A DNA stretch of 33,919 nt from Gammaproteobacteria bacterium (GCA_021773365.1 JAJFKF010000104.1:1-33919); one strand, 5' to 3'; positions 15,256-25,500 are shown, counted from the stretch's first letter. The notes: generated from the letters alone by a model not told the origin. Program-made: numbers and translations.

Positions 15256-15717
15256 ATGAACGACCGATCGTCCCTATGCGGAATACTGGCGGTTGCCGGC
15301 ATGCTTTTCTTCTGCTTATTTAGATGTGGCATTGCACATTCGGCTGAGACCCCGGCCGCGTCTGCTTCGTTGCAACTGATTCCCGCCACGGCAGCAGCTG
15401 GCGAGCCGATGGAGCTTCGGTTGGTGCTGACCGTAAATGACCCCTGGTACGTGTACGGCCATATGCCCGGCGATGGCGGTCAGAAGCCTCTGAACCTACG
15501 CCTGAAACTCCCTGCAGGCGTGAAAGCGGTGGATGGATGGCAGTGGCCCGAAAACAATGCCATCCTGAATGCTGGCCAGCATGTATTCAGGCAGAAGCTA
15601 CAGATCGACTCCGTGACAGAGGGCATGCGTGTTACGGTGAGGCTGGCCTACCAGGCTTGCAATGCACAGCTGTGCCTGCCAGTGGAGATGATCGAGCTGA
15701 GCACGAAACTGCGGTGA
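15256..15717 (+). CDS. Free-standing DsbD N-terminal-domain protein
   Basis: A 153-residue protein with a signal peptide or membrane anchor (about 5-30, ending AHSA) and one DsbD_N-like immunoglobulin-fold domain (about 35-152). The redox pair is C135 and C140 in AYQACNAQLCLPVE, the same CxxxxC motif seen in the module A fusion. In DsbD this domain passes electrons from the membrane part to periplasmic thiol proteins. Here no membrane or thioredoxin part is attached or encoded nearby, so the electron source is unclear. ATG 15256 has GAGG about ten bases upstream. It follows the FG-GAP gene by 21 bases and probably shares its transcript. Confidence 0.85.
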   Translation: MNDRSSLCGILAVAGMLFFCLFRCGIAHSAETPAASASLQLIPATAAAGEPMELRLVLTVNDPWYVYGHMPGDGGQKPLNLRLKLPAGVKAVDGWQWPENNAILNAGQHVFRQKLQIDSVTEGMRVTVRLAYQACNAQLCLPVEMIELSTKLR

Positions 15718-15751
15718 AGCGGCAGCTGGGTATCGACAGGGAACACGGGAT

Positions 15752-16711
15752 TCAATGGGGCAGTGAGAAAATGTATTGCAGGACAATGCCCAGGAACACA
15801 AACATCCCGAAGTAGTGCGCCCCATTGAACGCCCGGAAGCACGCCTCCGGCTCCCGCCGCCGTATCACCCACTGCTGCCAGACAAAGTTCGCCGCTCCCA
15901 GCCCCAGTCCCGTCCAGTACCAGCCGCCGAACAGGAGTTCACGCCCGACCAGATACAGCGCTAACAGCACCATGAGCTGCATCACGCCGATGATGAACCG
16001 GTCCGCGTCCGCGAACAGGATGGCCGTGGACTTCACGCCTATCCGCATGTCGTCTTCACGATCCACCATTGCATAGATGGTGTCGTACACCCCCGCCCAC
16101 AGCACCGTGGCGAAGAATATCACCCAGCTGATCTTCGGCAGGGTCTCCATCTGCGCCGCGAAGGACATCGGCACGGCCATGCCGAAGGCCGCACCCAGGT
16201 ACAGCTGCGGCAGTGCAAAGAAGCGCTTGAGGAAGGGATAGGTCACCGTCAGCGCGGCGGCCACCACTGCCAGCAGCCGGGTGAGCGGATTCAATGTCAG
16301 CACCAGCCCCAGCGCGATCAGCGACAGGGCGGTAAACAGCAGCAGGGCCTCCGGCGGCGCCACCCGACCGGCGGCCAGCGGGCGCTCGCGGGTGCGCCGC
16401 ACGTCGGGATCGAAATCGCGGTCAGCGAAGTCGTTGATCACGCAGCCGGCCGAACGGGTGAGGAATACACCGGCCAGAAAGATGATGAAGATGCGTTGAT
16501 CCGGCTGGCCGGCGCCGGCAATCCACAGCGCCCACAGTGTGGGCCACATCAGCAACCACAGGCCGATGGGCCGATGCACGCGCATGAGCAGCACATACTG
16601 CAGCAGCGTCTGTCCTACCACGGACATTGCGTCGCGCACCGTCGATCCGGCAGGCAGCATGCCGCGCATGCGTTGCAGAAAACCTCCCGTGGCTTCAGCC
16701 GATTTTCCCAT
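15752..16711 (-). CDS. ubiA: 4-hydroxybenzoate polyprenyltransferase UbiA
   Basis: Integral-membrane enzyme that attaches the polyprenyl chain to 4-hydroxybenzoate, the first membrane step of ubiquinone synthesis. The 319-residue protein has about eight hydrophobic segments. Both prenyl-diphosphate-binding aspartate motifs are present: NDFADRDFD (93-101) and YDTIYAMVDREDD (209-221). It has about 30 residues more at the N-terminus than E. coli UbiA, so an internal start such as the Met at 29 is possible. The ATG at 16711 overlaps the recG stop by 17 bases, which supports translational coupling. No ubiC (chorismate lyase) is next to it. Confidence 0.95.
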   Translation of the reverse strand: MGKSAEATGGFLQRMRGMLPAGSTVRDAMSVVGQTLLQYVLLMRVHRPIGLWLLMWPTLWALWIAGAGQPDQRIFIIFLAGVFLTRSAGCVINDFADRDFDPDVRRTRERPLAAGRVAPPEALLLFTALSLIALGLVLTLNPLTRLLAVVAAALTVTYPFLKRFFALPQLYLGAAFGMAVPMSFAAQMETLPKISWVIFFATVLWAGVYDTIYAMVDREDDMRIGVKSTAILFADADRFIIGVMQLMVLLALYLVGRELLFGGWYWTGLGLGAANFVWQQWVIRRREPEACFRAFNGAHYFGMFVFLGIVLQYIFSLPH

Positions 16712-18806
16712 ATCGTCCCCCGTGCGTGACCCAGCGGTCGATCAGCGGCCGGATATTTTCGGCGTGAGCCTGCACCATCAATTCAGCACCCTGTTGCACG
16801 CGCGGCAGCAGGTCCGCATCACGCAGCAGGTCTGCGACACGCAATTGCGCCAGTCCAGTCTGCCGGGTGCCCAGCAGTTCGCCCGGACCGCGCAATTCCA
16901 GGTCACGGCGTGCCACCTCGAAGCCGTCATTGGTCTCGCGCAGCACCTGCAGGCGTTCGCGCGCCATCTGCGACAGCGGCGGATGGTATAGCAGCACGCA
17001 GCTGCTGGCATGTTTGCCCCGCCCCACCCGACCGCGCAGCTGGTGCAGCTGCGCCAGACCCATGCGCTCGGCGTTCTCGATCACCATCAGGCTGGCGTTG
17101 GGTACATCCACGCCGACCTCGATTACCGTGGTTGCTACCAGCAGGTCCACCTTGCCGGCCTGGAAGCGCTGCATCATGGTTTCTTTCTGCGCCGCCGGCA
17201 GTCGCCCGTGAATCAGTCCCACGGTCAGATCCGGGAGCGCGGCAGTCAGCTGTGCCGACAACTCTTCCGCCGCCTTATACGGCAGGTCCTCGGTATCCTC
17301 GATGGCCGGACACACCCAGTAGGCCTGCCGCTGCTGCAGGCAGGCTTCATGAATGCGCAGCACCACTTCGTCACGCCGTTTGTCCGGCATGGCCACCGTC
17401 TGCACCGGCGTGCGTCCCGGTGGCAGCTCGTCGATGACCGCGATGTCCAGGTCCGCGTAGGCCGTCATGGCCAGCGTTCGCGGAATGGGAGTGGCCGTCA
17501 TGATGAGCTGGTGCGGATAGCGGCCCTCCAGGGCGCCTTTCTGTCGCAGCTGCATGCGCTGATGCACGCCAAACCGATGCTGCTCATCCACCACCACCAG
17601 TGCCAGCCGCTTGAAACGCACTCCTTCCTGGAACAGGGCATGGGTGCCGATCACCAGCCTGGCCTGGGCGCCGGCTACGGCGTCCAGCGCTGCGGCACGT
17701 TTGCGCCCCTGCAATTTGCCGGTCAGCAGCAGTGGTTTGACGCGCACGCTGCTGAACCAGCCATGGAAGTTGCGCAGATGCTGCTCGGCCAGCAGTTCGG
17801 TGGGCGCCATCACCGCCACCTGGTAGCCGGCTTCTATGGCCTGCGCGGCGGCCAGTGCAGCCACCACTGTCTTGCCGCAACCCACATCGCCCTGAACCAG
17901 CCGCAGCATGGGTTTCTCCAGGCGCAGGTCCGCAGCAATCTGCTCGTGCGCGCGCAGTTGCGCGGCAGTGAGCTTGAACGGGAGTGCAGACAGCACTCGT
18001 TTGATCATGGTGCCGTCACCGGCGAGCTTTGGTGCCGGATCGCGCCGTATCTCGTCGCGCAGTTGGCGCAGGCTGAGCTGGTGCGCCAGCAGCTCCTCGA
18101 AGGCCAGCCGCCGCTGCGCCGGATGCCTGCCGGCCGCCAGCTGCGCCAGGCTGGCGTCTGTCGGCGGGTAGTGCATGTAGTTCAGCGCCGTGCGCAGCGA
18201 GGGGAGTTGCAGCGCATCCAGTGCGGCGCGTGGCAGCAACTCACGCGGGCCGTCCTCGCCCAGCGACTCGAAGGCCAGTTCGACCAGTCGGCGCAGCCGG
18301 CTCTGTTGCACGCCTTCTGTCGATGGGTAGATCGGTGTCAGTGCTTCGGGCAATCCCTCTGTAGCCTGCCCCTTCAGCACCCGATACTCGGGATGGACAA
18401 TCTCCAGCCCCAGCGATCCGCGGCGCACCTCACCGTAACAACGCAGGTGCACACCACGTGCCAACCCGGCCTGCTGCGTGGCGGTGAAATGAAAGAACCG
18501 CAGCGTCAGGTAACCCGAGCGGTCCGTCACCCGGCACAGCAGCTGCCGCCGTCCCCGGAACACCGCCTCGGTCAGTTCCACCTCCGCCTCGATCACTGCA
18601 CGCGCCCCGGCCTGCAATGAGCCGATGGGCACGATGCGGGTGCGGTCCTCGTAGCGCAGCGGCAGCAGGAACAGCAGGTCCTGAACCGTGAACACACCCA
18701 GCCGTGCCAACTTCTCCGCCAGCACCTCACCCACCCCGCGCAAGGCCGTCACCTGCCGGTGCTCCGGCGGTGTGGCCGTCTGTGATGCTGGTGCTGCCGC
18801 TGCCAT
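16695..18806 (-). CDS. recG: ATP-dependent DNA helicase RecG
   Basis: A 703-residue superfamily 2 helicase that remodels stalled replication forks and branch-migrates Holliday junctions. It has an N-terminal wedge/OB-fold domain (about 15-165). The Walker A motif is GDVGCGKT (306-313), the DEQH box is at 407-410, and motif III is MTATPIPRT. Motif VI lies in QLRGRVGRG, and the TRG region follows near the C-terminus. Length is close to E. coli RecG (693). The start lies 13 bases after the ridA stop, and the end overlaps ubiA, consistent with a spoT-ridA-recG-ubiA transcription unit. Confidence 0.97.
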   Translation of the reverse strand: MAAAAPASQTATPPEHRQVTALRGVGEVLAEKLARLGVFTVQDLLFLLPLRYEDRTRIVPIGSLQAGARAVIEAEVELTEAVFRGRRQLLCRVTDRSGYLTLRFFHFTATQQAGLARGVHLRCYGEVRRGSLGLEIVHPEYRVLKGQATEGLPEALTPIYPSTEGVQQSRLRRLVELAFESLGEDGPRELLPRAALDALQLPSLRTALNYMHYPPTDASLAQLAAGRHPAQRRLAFEELLAHQLSLRQLRDEIRRDPAPKLAGDGTMIKRVLSALPFKLTAAQLRAHEQIAADLRLEKPMLRLVQGDVGCGKTVVAALAAAQAIEAGYQVAVMAPTELLAEQHLRNFHGWFSSVRVKPLLLTGKLQGRKRAAALDAVAGAQARLVIGTHALFQEGVRFKRLALVVVDEQHRFGVHQRMQLRQKGALEGRYPHQLIMTATPIPRTLAMTAYADLDIAVIDELPPGRTPVQTVAMPDKRRDEVVLRIHEACLQQRQAYWVCPAIEDTEDLPYKAAEELSAQLTAALPDLTVGLIHGRLPAAQKETMMQRFQAGKVDLLVATTVIEVGVDVPNASLMVIENAERMGLAQLHQLRGRVGRGKHASSCVLLYHPPLSQMARERLQVLRETNDGFEVARRDLELRGPGELLGTRQTGLAQLRVADLLRDADLLPRVQQGAELMVQAHAENIRPLIDRWVTHGGRYGKIG

Positions 18807-18819
18807 CAGTCCGCGTAAC

Positions 18820-19203
18820 TCAGCCCAGCACCAGTACGCAATCCACTTCCACCTGCGAGCCCTTGGGAAGTTGCGCCACGCCTACCGTGGCCCGCGCCGG
18901 ATAGGGCTCGTCGAAGTACTGCGTCATGACTTCGTTTACCTGCGGGAAATGCGAGAAATCGGTGAGGTAGATCGTCAGTTTCACCGCGTTGCCCAGCGTT
19001 CCACCGGCCGCCTCCGCCACTGCCCGCAGGTTCTCAAACACCTGTCGCGCCTGCGCCGCGATATCTCCATTCACCAGCTCCATCGTGCCCGGCACCAGCG
19101 GAATCTGCCCCGAAAGATAAACGGTGCTTCCCGTACGCACGGCCTGCGAATACGGGCCAATCGCCTGTGGCGCCTTGGCGGTCGAAATAATCTCTCTTGT
19201 CAC
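18820..19203 (-). CDS. ridA: RidA family enamine/imine deaminase
   Basis: A 127-residue Rid (YjgF/YER057c/UK114) protein. It hydrolyses reactive enamine/imine intermediates, such as 2-aminoacrylate, formed by PLP enzymes, preventing damage in the cytoplasm. Family features include the start [26 protein letters not shown], the substrate-binding arginine in [13 protein letters not shown], and the final VEVDCVLVL. The start is GTG, with a GAGGAG ribosome site eight bases upstream. It sits between spoT and recG, a common gammaproteobacterial order. Confidence 0.95.
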   Translation of the reverse strand: MTREIISTAKAPQAIGPYSQAVRTGSTVYLSGQIPLVPGTMELVNGDIAAQARQVFENLRAVAEAAGGTLGNAVKLTIYLTDFSHFPQVNEVMTQYFDEPYPARATVGVAQLPKGSQVEVDCVLVLG

Positions 19204-19325
19204 GTCAGCACTCCTCGGTTATCAAAGGTATCTGGGCCGCGTGGTTCATGAACAAAGCTTGAACCCACTCATGCCAGGAGCCCCCGCCTTTCCTCTGTCC
19301 GGACGCGGGGGGATTCAGTACAACT

Positions 19326-21479
19326 TCAAGCGATAGTACGGTAGACCTTCATCACGTCAGGCATCTTGCGTACCGTGCGCACCACGCCCGCCAGTTGTTT
19401 GCGGTTGCGGATCTTCAGCTCCAGGATCAGCGCGGAGGAATTGCCGTCGCGCTCGATCAGCGATACGTGCGAGATATTGGTGTCAGTTTCCGCGATGCTG
19501 GAGGCCACAGCTGCCAGCACGCCCGTCTTGTTCCTGATCTCCAGCCGGATCTCCACGTCGAACAGGCGGTTGATGTTCTTCTGCCAGCTCACCGTCAGCC
19601 ATTTGTCGGGCTGCTTGCGGAAGCCGGCCAGATTGCGGCAGTTCTCGCGGTGGATGATGACCCCGCGGCCGCTGCTGAGGTAGGCCATGATGGGGTCATT
19701 GGGAATGGGGAAACAGCAACGCGCGTAGTTGACGACCAGGCCTTCCGTGCCGGCGATGACCAGCGGCTCCGGCGAGCCATGTTCCGTGGCCTGGGTATCG
19801 GGCAGCAGGCGGCGGGCGATCAGCGGCGCCAGCCGCTCGCCCAGGCCGATTTTCTCGTACAGTTCCTGGGCGGTTTTCAGGTTCAGCTCGGCGAGGATGG
19901 GCGCAATGCGCTCTTCCGGAATCTTTTTCACCGCCAGGGAGAATTCCGTCAGCGCCTTGTTGAGAAGCTTGCGGCCGAGTTCGATGGCCTCGCTGCGTTT
20001 GAGGTTCTTCAGATAGTGGCGAATGGCCGCGCGCGCCTTGGCGCTGATGACGAAATTCACCCAGGCCGGATTCGGGCTTGCATCCTTGTTGGTGATGACT
20101 TCCACCGTTTGTCCATTGCGCAACGGCGTGCGCAGTGGCACCAGTCGCCGGTCTACCTTGGCCGCCACACAGCGATTGCCCACATCGGTGTGTACCGCGT
20201 AGGCGAAGTCCACCGCGGTGGCGCCGCGCGGCAGGCGCAGGATGGCCCCCTTGGGTGTGAACACGTAAACCTGGTCGGGATACAGATCCACCTTTACGCT
20301 TTCGAGGAATTCCTCGGAGTTGCCGCCTTCCTGGATCTGCACCAGCTGGTTCAGCCACTGGCGCGCGCGTTCGTGCTGCGCACCGCCCTCCGGCTTCTCG
20401 CCGGTCTTGTATTTCCAGTGCGCGGCGATGCCTGACTCGGCCACCGTGTGCATGGCGTCGGTGCGGATCTGCACTTCCAGTGGAATGCCATTGGGCCCGA
20501 ACAGGGTAGTGTGCAACGACTGATAGCCGTTTACCCGCGGAATGGCGATGTAGTCCTTGAAGCGCCCGGGCATGGGTTTGTACAGCGAGTGGACTGCGCC
20601 CAGCACCCGATAGCAGGTATCGGGTGTATCGACGATGATGCGGAAGCCGTATACGTCGGCAATCTCGTTGAGCGGTACGCGTTTGCGCCGCATCTTGCGG
20701 TAGACGCTGAACAGATGTTTCTCGCGTCCCTCCACCCGCGCAGTCACGCCCACCTTTCCCAGCTCCGTGCGCAGGGCCGCGGCGATCTTGCCGACAAATT
20801 GCTTCTGATGGCCCCGCGTGCGCTTCAGCTCCCGTTCGATCACACGGTAGCGTTGCGGGTAGAGCGCGTGAAAGCCGAGCTCTTCCAGGTCGAGTTTGAT
20901 GCTGTACAGGCCGAGGCGGTCGGCGATGGGGGCGTAGATGTCGAGTGTTTCGCGAGCGATGGCGCGGCGTTTGGGCAGCGGCATCGACTCCAGCGTGCGC
21001 ATGTTGTGCGTGCGGTCGGCGAGCTTGACCAGGATGACGCGAATGTCGCGCACCATGGCCAGGATCATCTTGCGGAAGGACTCGGCCTGGGCCTCCTCGC
21101 GGCTTTTGAACTGGATCTGGTCGAGCTTGGTGACTCCGTCGACGAGCTCGGCTACAGCCGGCCCGAAAAGTTCGGCTACCTGTTCCTTGACGGTGGGGGT
21201 GTCCTCGATAACGTCATGCAGGATGGCCGCGATGATCGTTTCGGCATCGATATGCAGATCGGCCAGAATGTTGGCCGCCGCCACTGGGTGGGAGATGTAC
21301 GGTTCGCCGGATTTGCGCTTCTGTCCGCGATGCGCCTCGGCACTGAACTCATAGGCCTGCTGCACCCGTTCGACCTGCTCGGGGGGCAGATAGGTCTCAA
21401 GCTTGCTGATCAGCCGGTTGATGCCTACCGCGCGGCGACCGCCCGGGAGGAAGCTCAGTAGTGAAGAGGTGTAATCCAT
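19326..21479 (-). CDS. spoT: Bifunctional (p)ppGpp synthetase/hydrolase
   Basis: A 717-residue RelA/SpoT homologue controlling the stringent-response alarmone. The hydrolase domain has the HD pair at 88-89 in ILHDVIEDT and RTHNMRTLESMP near 156-166. The synthetase domain has YGFRIIVD and GRFKDYIAIPRVNGYQSLHTT. The RFKD form of the synthetase loop (306-309) is the type found in bifunctional enzymes rather than RelA-only ones. A TGS domain (about 395-455) and a C-terminal ACT domain (about 645-717) follow. ATG 21479 has a strong GGAGG site and lies 27 bases from rpoZ. The order gmk-rpoZ-spoT is classic. Confidence 0.96.
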   Translation of the reverse strand: MDYTSSLLSFLPGGRRAVGINRLISKLETYLPPEQVERVQQAYEFSAEAHRGQKRKSGEPYISHPVAAANILADLHIDAETIIAAILHDVIEDTPTVKEQVAELFGPAVAELVDGVTKLDQIQFKSREEAQAESFRKMILAMVRDIRVILVKLADRTHNMRTLESMPLPKRRAIARETLDIYAPIADRLGLYSIKLDLEELGFHALYPQRYRVIERELKRTRGHQKQFVGKIAAALRTELGKVGVTARVEGREKHLFSVYRKMRRKRVPLNEIADVYGFRIIVDTPDTCYRVLGAVHSLYKPMPGRFKDYIAIPRVNGYQSLHTTLFGPNGIPLEVQIRTDAMHTVAESGIAAHWKYKTGEKPEGGAQHERARQWLNQLVQIQEGGNSEEFLESVKVDLYPDQVYVFTPKGAILRLPRGATAVDFAYAVHTDVGNRCVAAKVDRRLVPLRTPLRNGQTVEVITNKDASPNPAWVNFVISAKARAAIRHYLKNLKRSEAIELGRKLLNKALTEFSLAVKKIPEERIAPILAELNLKTAQELYEKIGLGERLAPLIARRLLPDTQATEHGSPEPLVIAGTEGLVVNYARCCFPIPNDPIMAYLSSGRGVIIHRENCRNLAGFRKQPDKWLTVSWQKNINRLFDVEIRLEIRNKTGVLAAVASSIAETDTNISHVSLIERDGNSSALILELKIRNRKQLAGVVRTVRKMPDVMKVYRTIA

Positions 21480-21506
21480 ACACCTCCATTATTCATTATT
21501 CGACGC

Positions 21507-21785
21507 TCATTCCCCCAGTCCGAGCTGCGGTGCCCGCAGGTCCTGCGGCATTTCCAGCTCCGCCGGGGCCTCTTCGGGCTGCGGGTCCGGCTCTTCGAGA
21601 ATCTCCGGCTTGATGTTGCCCGCCGCGATCTCCCGCAGCGCCACTACCGTCGGCTTGTCGTTTTCCCACTCCACCGTGGCCTCGGCCCCGTTGGCGAGGC
21701 GGCGCGCGCGCTTGGACGCCATCAGCACCAGCTGGAAGAGGTTATCGATGTTCTGTAGACAGTCTTCGACCGTGACGCGCGCCAT
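21507..21785 (-). CDS. rpoZ: RNA polymerase omega subunit
   Basis: A 92-residue omega subunit, which helps fold the beta' chain and mediates ppGpp effects on RNA polymerase. The start [20 protein letters not shown] and the core ASKRARRL with [13 protein letters not shown] are diagnostic. The C-terminal tail (about 62-92) is acidic and proline-rich and is variable in this family. The gene is 72 bases from gmk and 27 from spoT, so co-transcription is likely. Confidence 0.96.
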   Translation of the reverse strand: MARVTVEDCLQNIDNLFQLVLMASKRARRLANGAEATVEWENDKPTVVALREIAAGNIKPEILEEPDPQPEEAPAELEMPQDLRAPQLGLGE

Positions 21786-21857
21786 ATGAACCTGCCGGAG
21801 GGGATTCGAAAAGGGGGCGGGAGTTTACGGCAAATGCAGGGCCGCATACCAGCTGCT

Positions 21858-22475
21858 TCACAGCAGGGCGGTCACCACCGGCTGCAGTTGCGGCCGGGTG
21901 GCGACCAGCGCCTGGCCCTGTCCGGCCACGATGGCACCCAGATCCGCCAGGGCACGGTCGAAATCGTCATTGACGATGACGTACTGGAACTCCTCCCAGT
22001 GCGACATATCGGCTACCGCGTCGCGCAACCGCCGGGCGATGACCGCAGGCGAATCGGTCTGCCGCCCGCTCAGCCGTTCCTGCAATGCAGCGCGGGAAGG
22101 CGGCAGGATGAAAATGCCAATGGCGCCCGGCATGGCAAGGCGGATCTGACGAGCCCCCTGCCAGTCGATTTCCAGAACCAGATCCCGACCTGCCGCCAGC
22201 GCCTGCTCAACCTGGGCGCGGGGAGTGCCATAGTGATGGTCGAACACCCGCGCATGTTCGAGGAATTCCCCCCGCTCCGCCATGCGCTCGAAGGCTCCGG
22301 ATTCGACGAAAAAATAGTCCCGGCCATGCACCTCGTTGGGCCGCGGCGGTCGCGTGGTGCATGAAATGGAGAATTTCAGCGCCGGCAGCTGCTGCATCAA
22401 TGCGCGCACCAGGCTGGTTTTGCCAGCCCCCGACGGGGCGGCAATGACGTAGAGTTTTCCTGGCGCCGCGGACAT
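21858..22475 (-). CDS. gmk: Guanylate kinase
   Basis: A 205-residue enzyme that phosphorylates GMP to GDP. It has the P-loop APSGAGKT (13-20), the GMP-binding region SISCTTRPPRPNEVHGRDYFFV, and the DWQGARQIR segment. Length matches E. coli (207). The frame is open to 22838 but the family start is MSAAPGKLYVIAAPSG at 22475. There is no clear Shine-Dalgarno sequence. Instead a small palindrome containing a TATAGT hexamer lies three bases upstream. First gene of the gmk-rpoZ-spoT set. Confidence 0.96.
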   Translation of the reverse strand: MSAAPGKLYVIAAPSGAGKTSLVRALMQQLPALKFSISCTTRPPRPNEVHGRDYFFVESGAFERMAERGEFLEHARVFDHHYGTPRAQVEQALAAGRDLVLEIDWQGARQIRLAMPGAIGIFILPPSRAALQERLSGRQTDSPAVIARRLRDAVADMSHWEEFQYVIVNDDFDRALADLGAIVAGQGQALVATRPQLQPVVTALL

Positions 22476-22478
22476 GGC

Positions 22479-22494
22479 TTCACTATAAAGTGAA
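22479..22494. promoter_or_regulatory. Small palindrome next to the gmk start
   Basis: Perfect six-base arms TTCACT and AGTGAA flank ATAA (22479-22494), three bases from the gmk ATG. On the minus strand it contains TATAGT, a good -10 match, but no -35 is visible at the right spacing, partly because of the nine-T run at 22501-22509. It could be an operator or a near-leaderless promoter. Confidence 0.3.
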
Positions 22495-22587
22495 ACGGAA
22501 TTTTTTTTTACCATGGGCGTCTGATGGGGCGGACAGCGCAGGCGCGCCGTGTGCCTGCCATTCAGAACAACAACAAGAGGGTACGCC

Positions 22588-25500
22588 ATGCGCGCTGCAA
22601 AGATCCTGCTTCCGATTCTCCTGGTGCTGGCGGGAGGGGCTTCGCCGGACGCGGGCTTCGCCGCGGACAAGGACAAGGACAAACCCAATCCTCTCGCCGG
22701 CCTGCAGCTGCGCGGCATCGGCCCGGCAGCGACCTCGGGGCGCATCGCTGACCTGGCCTTCGTTCCGGGCCGCAGCCATGAATATTTCGCCGCCGTGGCC
22801 TCCGGTGGTCTGTGGAAGACCACCAATGCTGGTACCACGTGGACGCCGGTATTCGAGAATCAGGGCGCCTACGCCGTCGGCGTGGTACGCATTCACCCGG
22901 CCAATCCGCTGGAAATGTGGGTGGGAACGGGCGAGAACAAGGCCCAGCGCAGCGTGGCCTACGGCGATGGGGTCTACAAGTCCATCGATGGCGGGCGCAC
23001 CTGGAAAAACAAGGGACTGAAGGATTCCGGCCACATCGGTGACATCGCCTTCGATCCGCAGGATCCCAGTGTCATCTACGTGGCCGCGCAAGGTCCGCTT
23101 TGGAGCAAGGGCGGCGACCGCGGCCTGTATCGCAGCGCGGACGGCGGCGAGAGCTGGACGCGCATTCTGGATATCGACCCCTACACCGGCGTCAACAACA
23201 TACTGATCGACCCGCGCAATCCCTCCAACCTGATCGTGTCCAGCTATCAGCGACATCGCCAGGTGTGGACGATGATCAACGGTGGTCCGGGCAGCGCGAT
23301 CTACAAGAGCACCGATGGCGGCGCCAACTGGCGCAAGATCACGGCCGGGCTGCCCGGCGATCACATGGGCCGCATTGGGCTGGCGATCGCGCCGTCGAAT
23401 CCCGACATGGTCTATGCGGTCATCGAGGCCATGCCCGCTGAGCGCGGGGTGTATCGTTCCGAGGACTTCGGTGAGAACTGGAGCAAGCGCTCCGATCGCA
23501 ATTCCAGCGCGCCGATGTACTACCACGAACTGACGGTGGATCCGCACTCAGCAGAGACGGTGTACCTGCTCGATACGGTTACTGCGGTATCCGACGATGG
23601 CGGCCGCAGCTGGACGAGCCTGTCCTCGCAGCACAAGCATGTGGACGATCATGCGCTGTGGATCGACCCGCAGGACAGCGAGCATCTGGTCATCGGCTGC
23701 GATGGCGGCATCTACGAGAGCTGGGACCGTGGCCAGGTGTGGCGGCATGTCAGCAGCCTGCCGGTAACGCAGTTCTACCGTGTAACACCGGACAACGACT
23801 GGCCGTTCTACAACGTCTACGGTGGTACGCAGGACAACAATACGGTGAGTGCCCCTTCGCGTACCACCACGGGCCAGGGCATAGCCAACAGCGACTGGAA
23901 GATGATTCTGGGCGGCGACGGCTTCAAGGCACAGATCGATCCCACCGATCCGGATACCGTCTATGCACAACTTCAATACGGCAATCTGGTCCGGTTTGAC
24001 CGGCGCAGCGGCGAGAGTCTTTTCATCATCCCGCAGCCGGCTGCCGATGAGCCTGCGCTGCGCTGGAACTGGAATTCCCCGCTTCTGATCAGTCCGCACA
24101 ATCCGCAGCGCCTGTACTACGGCGCGCAGAAACTGTTCCGCAGCGACGATCGCGGCGGCAGCTGGCGCGCAATCAGCGGTGATCTGTCCCGCGGCCTGGA
24201 CCGCAACAAACTGGAAGTGATGGAGCGGGTCTGGAGCGTGGATGCCATTGCCAAGAATGCTTCCACCTCGCTGTATGGCAGCCTGATCGCCGTGGACGAA
24301 AGCCCGTTGCAGGAGGGCCTGATCTACGCCGGAACCGACGACGGTCTGGTGAGTGTGACCACTGACAGCGGCGGCAGCTGGCGGCGCATCGAGCGTATTT
24401 CCGGTGTGCCCGAGGGCACGTATGTGAGCGACGTGCTGGCGTCGCGCCATGACGCCGGTGTGGCCTACGCCACCTTCGACAATCACAAGCGCGGCGATTT
24501 CAAGCCCTACCTCATGCGTACGGCCGATCGTGGCCGCAGCTGGACGTCGATTGCCGGAGATCTGCCCGCCCGTGGCAGCGTACATACCCTCGTCGAGGAT
24601 CATGTCGATCCGCGATTGTTGTTTGTCGGTACCGAGTTCGGGTTGTTCTTTACGCAGGATGGCGGCAGGCACTGGGTGCAGATGCGCGCGGGACTGCCGA
24701 CCATTGCGGTACGCGACCTGGAGATCCAGCGTCGCGAGAATGACCTGGTAGTCGCGACCTTTGGCCGCGGCATCTATATCCTCGACGACTACACGCCGCT
24801 GCGTTTCCCGGCCGCGGAAGTGACCGCCAGCGAGGCCATGCTGTTCCCGGTGAAGGATGCCTGGCTGTACATCCCCGACAACATGGCGAGTGGAAGTCTT
24901 GGAGCGGCGCATTTCACCGCGCCAAATCCGCCGTTCGGCGCGGTGATCACCTACTACCTGAAGGAAGGCCCGCAAACGCGGGCGCGGCAGCGTCGCCAGG
25001 AGGAACAGCGCATCGAGAAGGAAGGCGGCGATACACCCTACCCCGATTGGGAAGCCTTGCGCGTGGAGGACCGCGAAGAATCGCCGCAGGTCATCCTCAC
25101 CGTTACCGATGGCGGTGGCGCGGTGGTGCGCCGGATCAGCGTGCCGACCCAGGGCGGGCTGAATCGCGTGGCCTGGGACCTGCGTCTGCATGACACGGAG
25201 CCGGTGCGCGCAGGCCAGGGCGGTGGACAAGGTCGTGGTTCGTCCGGTCCGCTGGTGGTACCCGGAGAGTACAACGTCAGCCTGGCCCGGCGGGTGGACG
25301 GCGTGCTCACGCAACTGACCGGCCCGCTGTCATTCACCGTCAAAGCATTGAATCTCGGCGCCGACGTAGCCGCCGATCCGCGCACGCTGCACGAGTTCCA
25401 GGTCAGCACGGCGCGGTTGCAACGGGCAGTGAGTGGCGCCCTGCGGGCAGCAAGCGAAATGCAAGAACGCATCACGTTGCTCAAGCAGGGCCTGTTCGTG

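Noticed and set aside
17010-18620. 536-codon plus-strand frame opposite recG
   Set aside because: High-GC antisense shadow: rich in His, Arg and Gln, no domain, and recG is certain.
19395-20435. Plus-strand frames of 340-350 codons opposite spoT (also 20448-21461)
   Set aside because: Shadows of spoT, whose HD, synthetase, TGS and ACT domains are all readable on the minus strand.
22490-23020. Plus-strand ORF starting MKRNFFLPW at the beginning of the BNR gene
   Set aside because: Wrong frame relative to the Asp-box repeats. ATG 22588 begins a proper signal peptide.
23548-25314. 588-codon minus-strand frame opposite the BNR gene
   Set aside because: Antisense shadow without recognised motifs. 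The plus-strand Asp-box repeats are clear.
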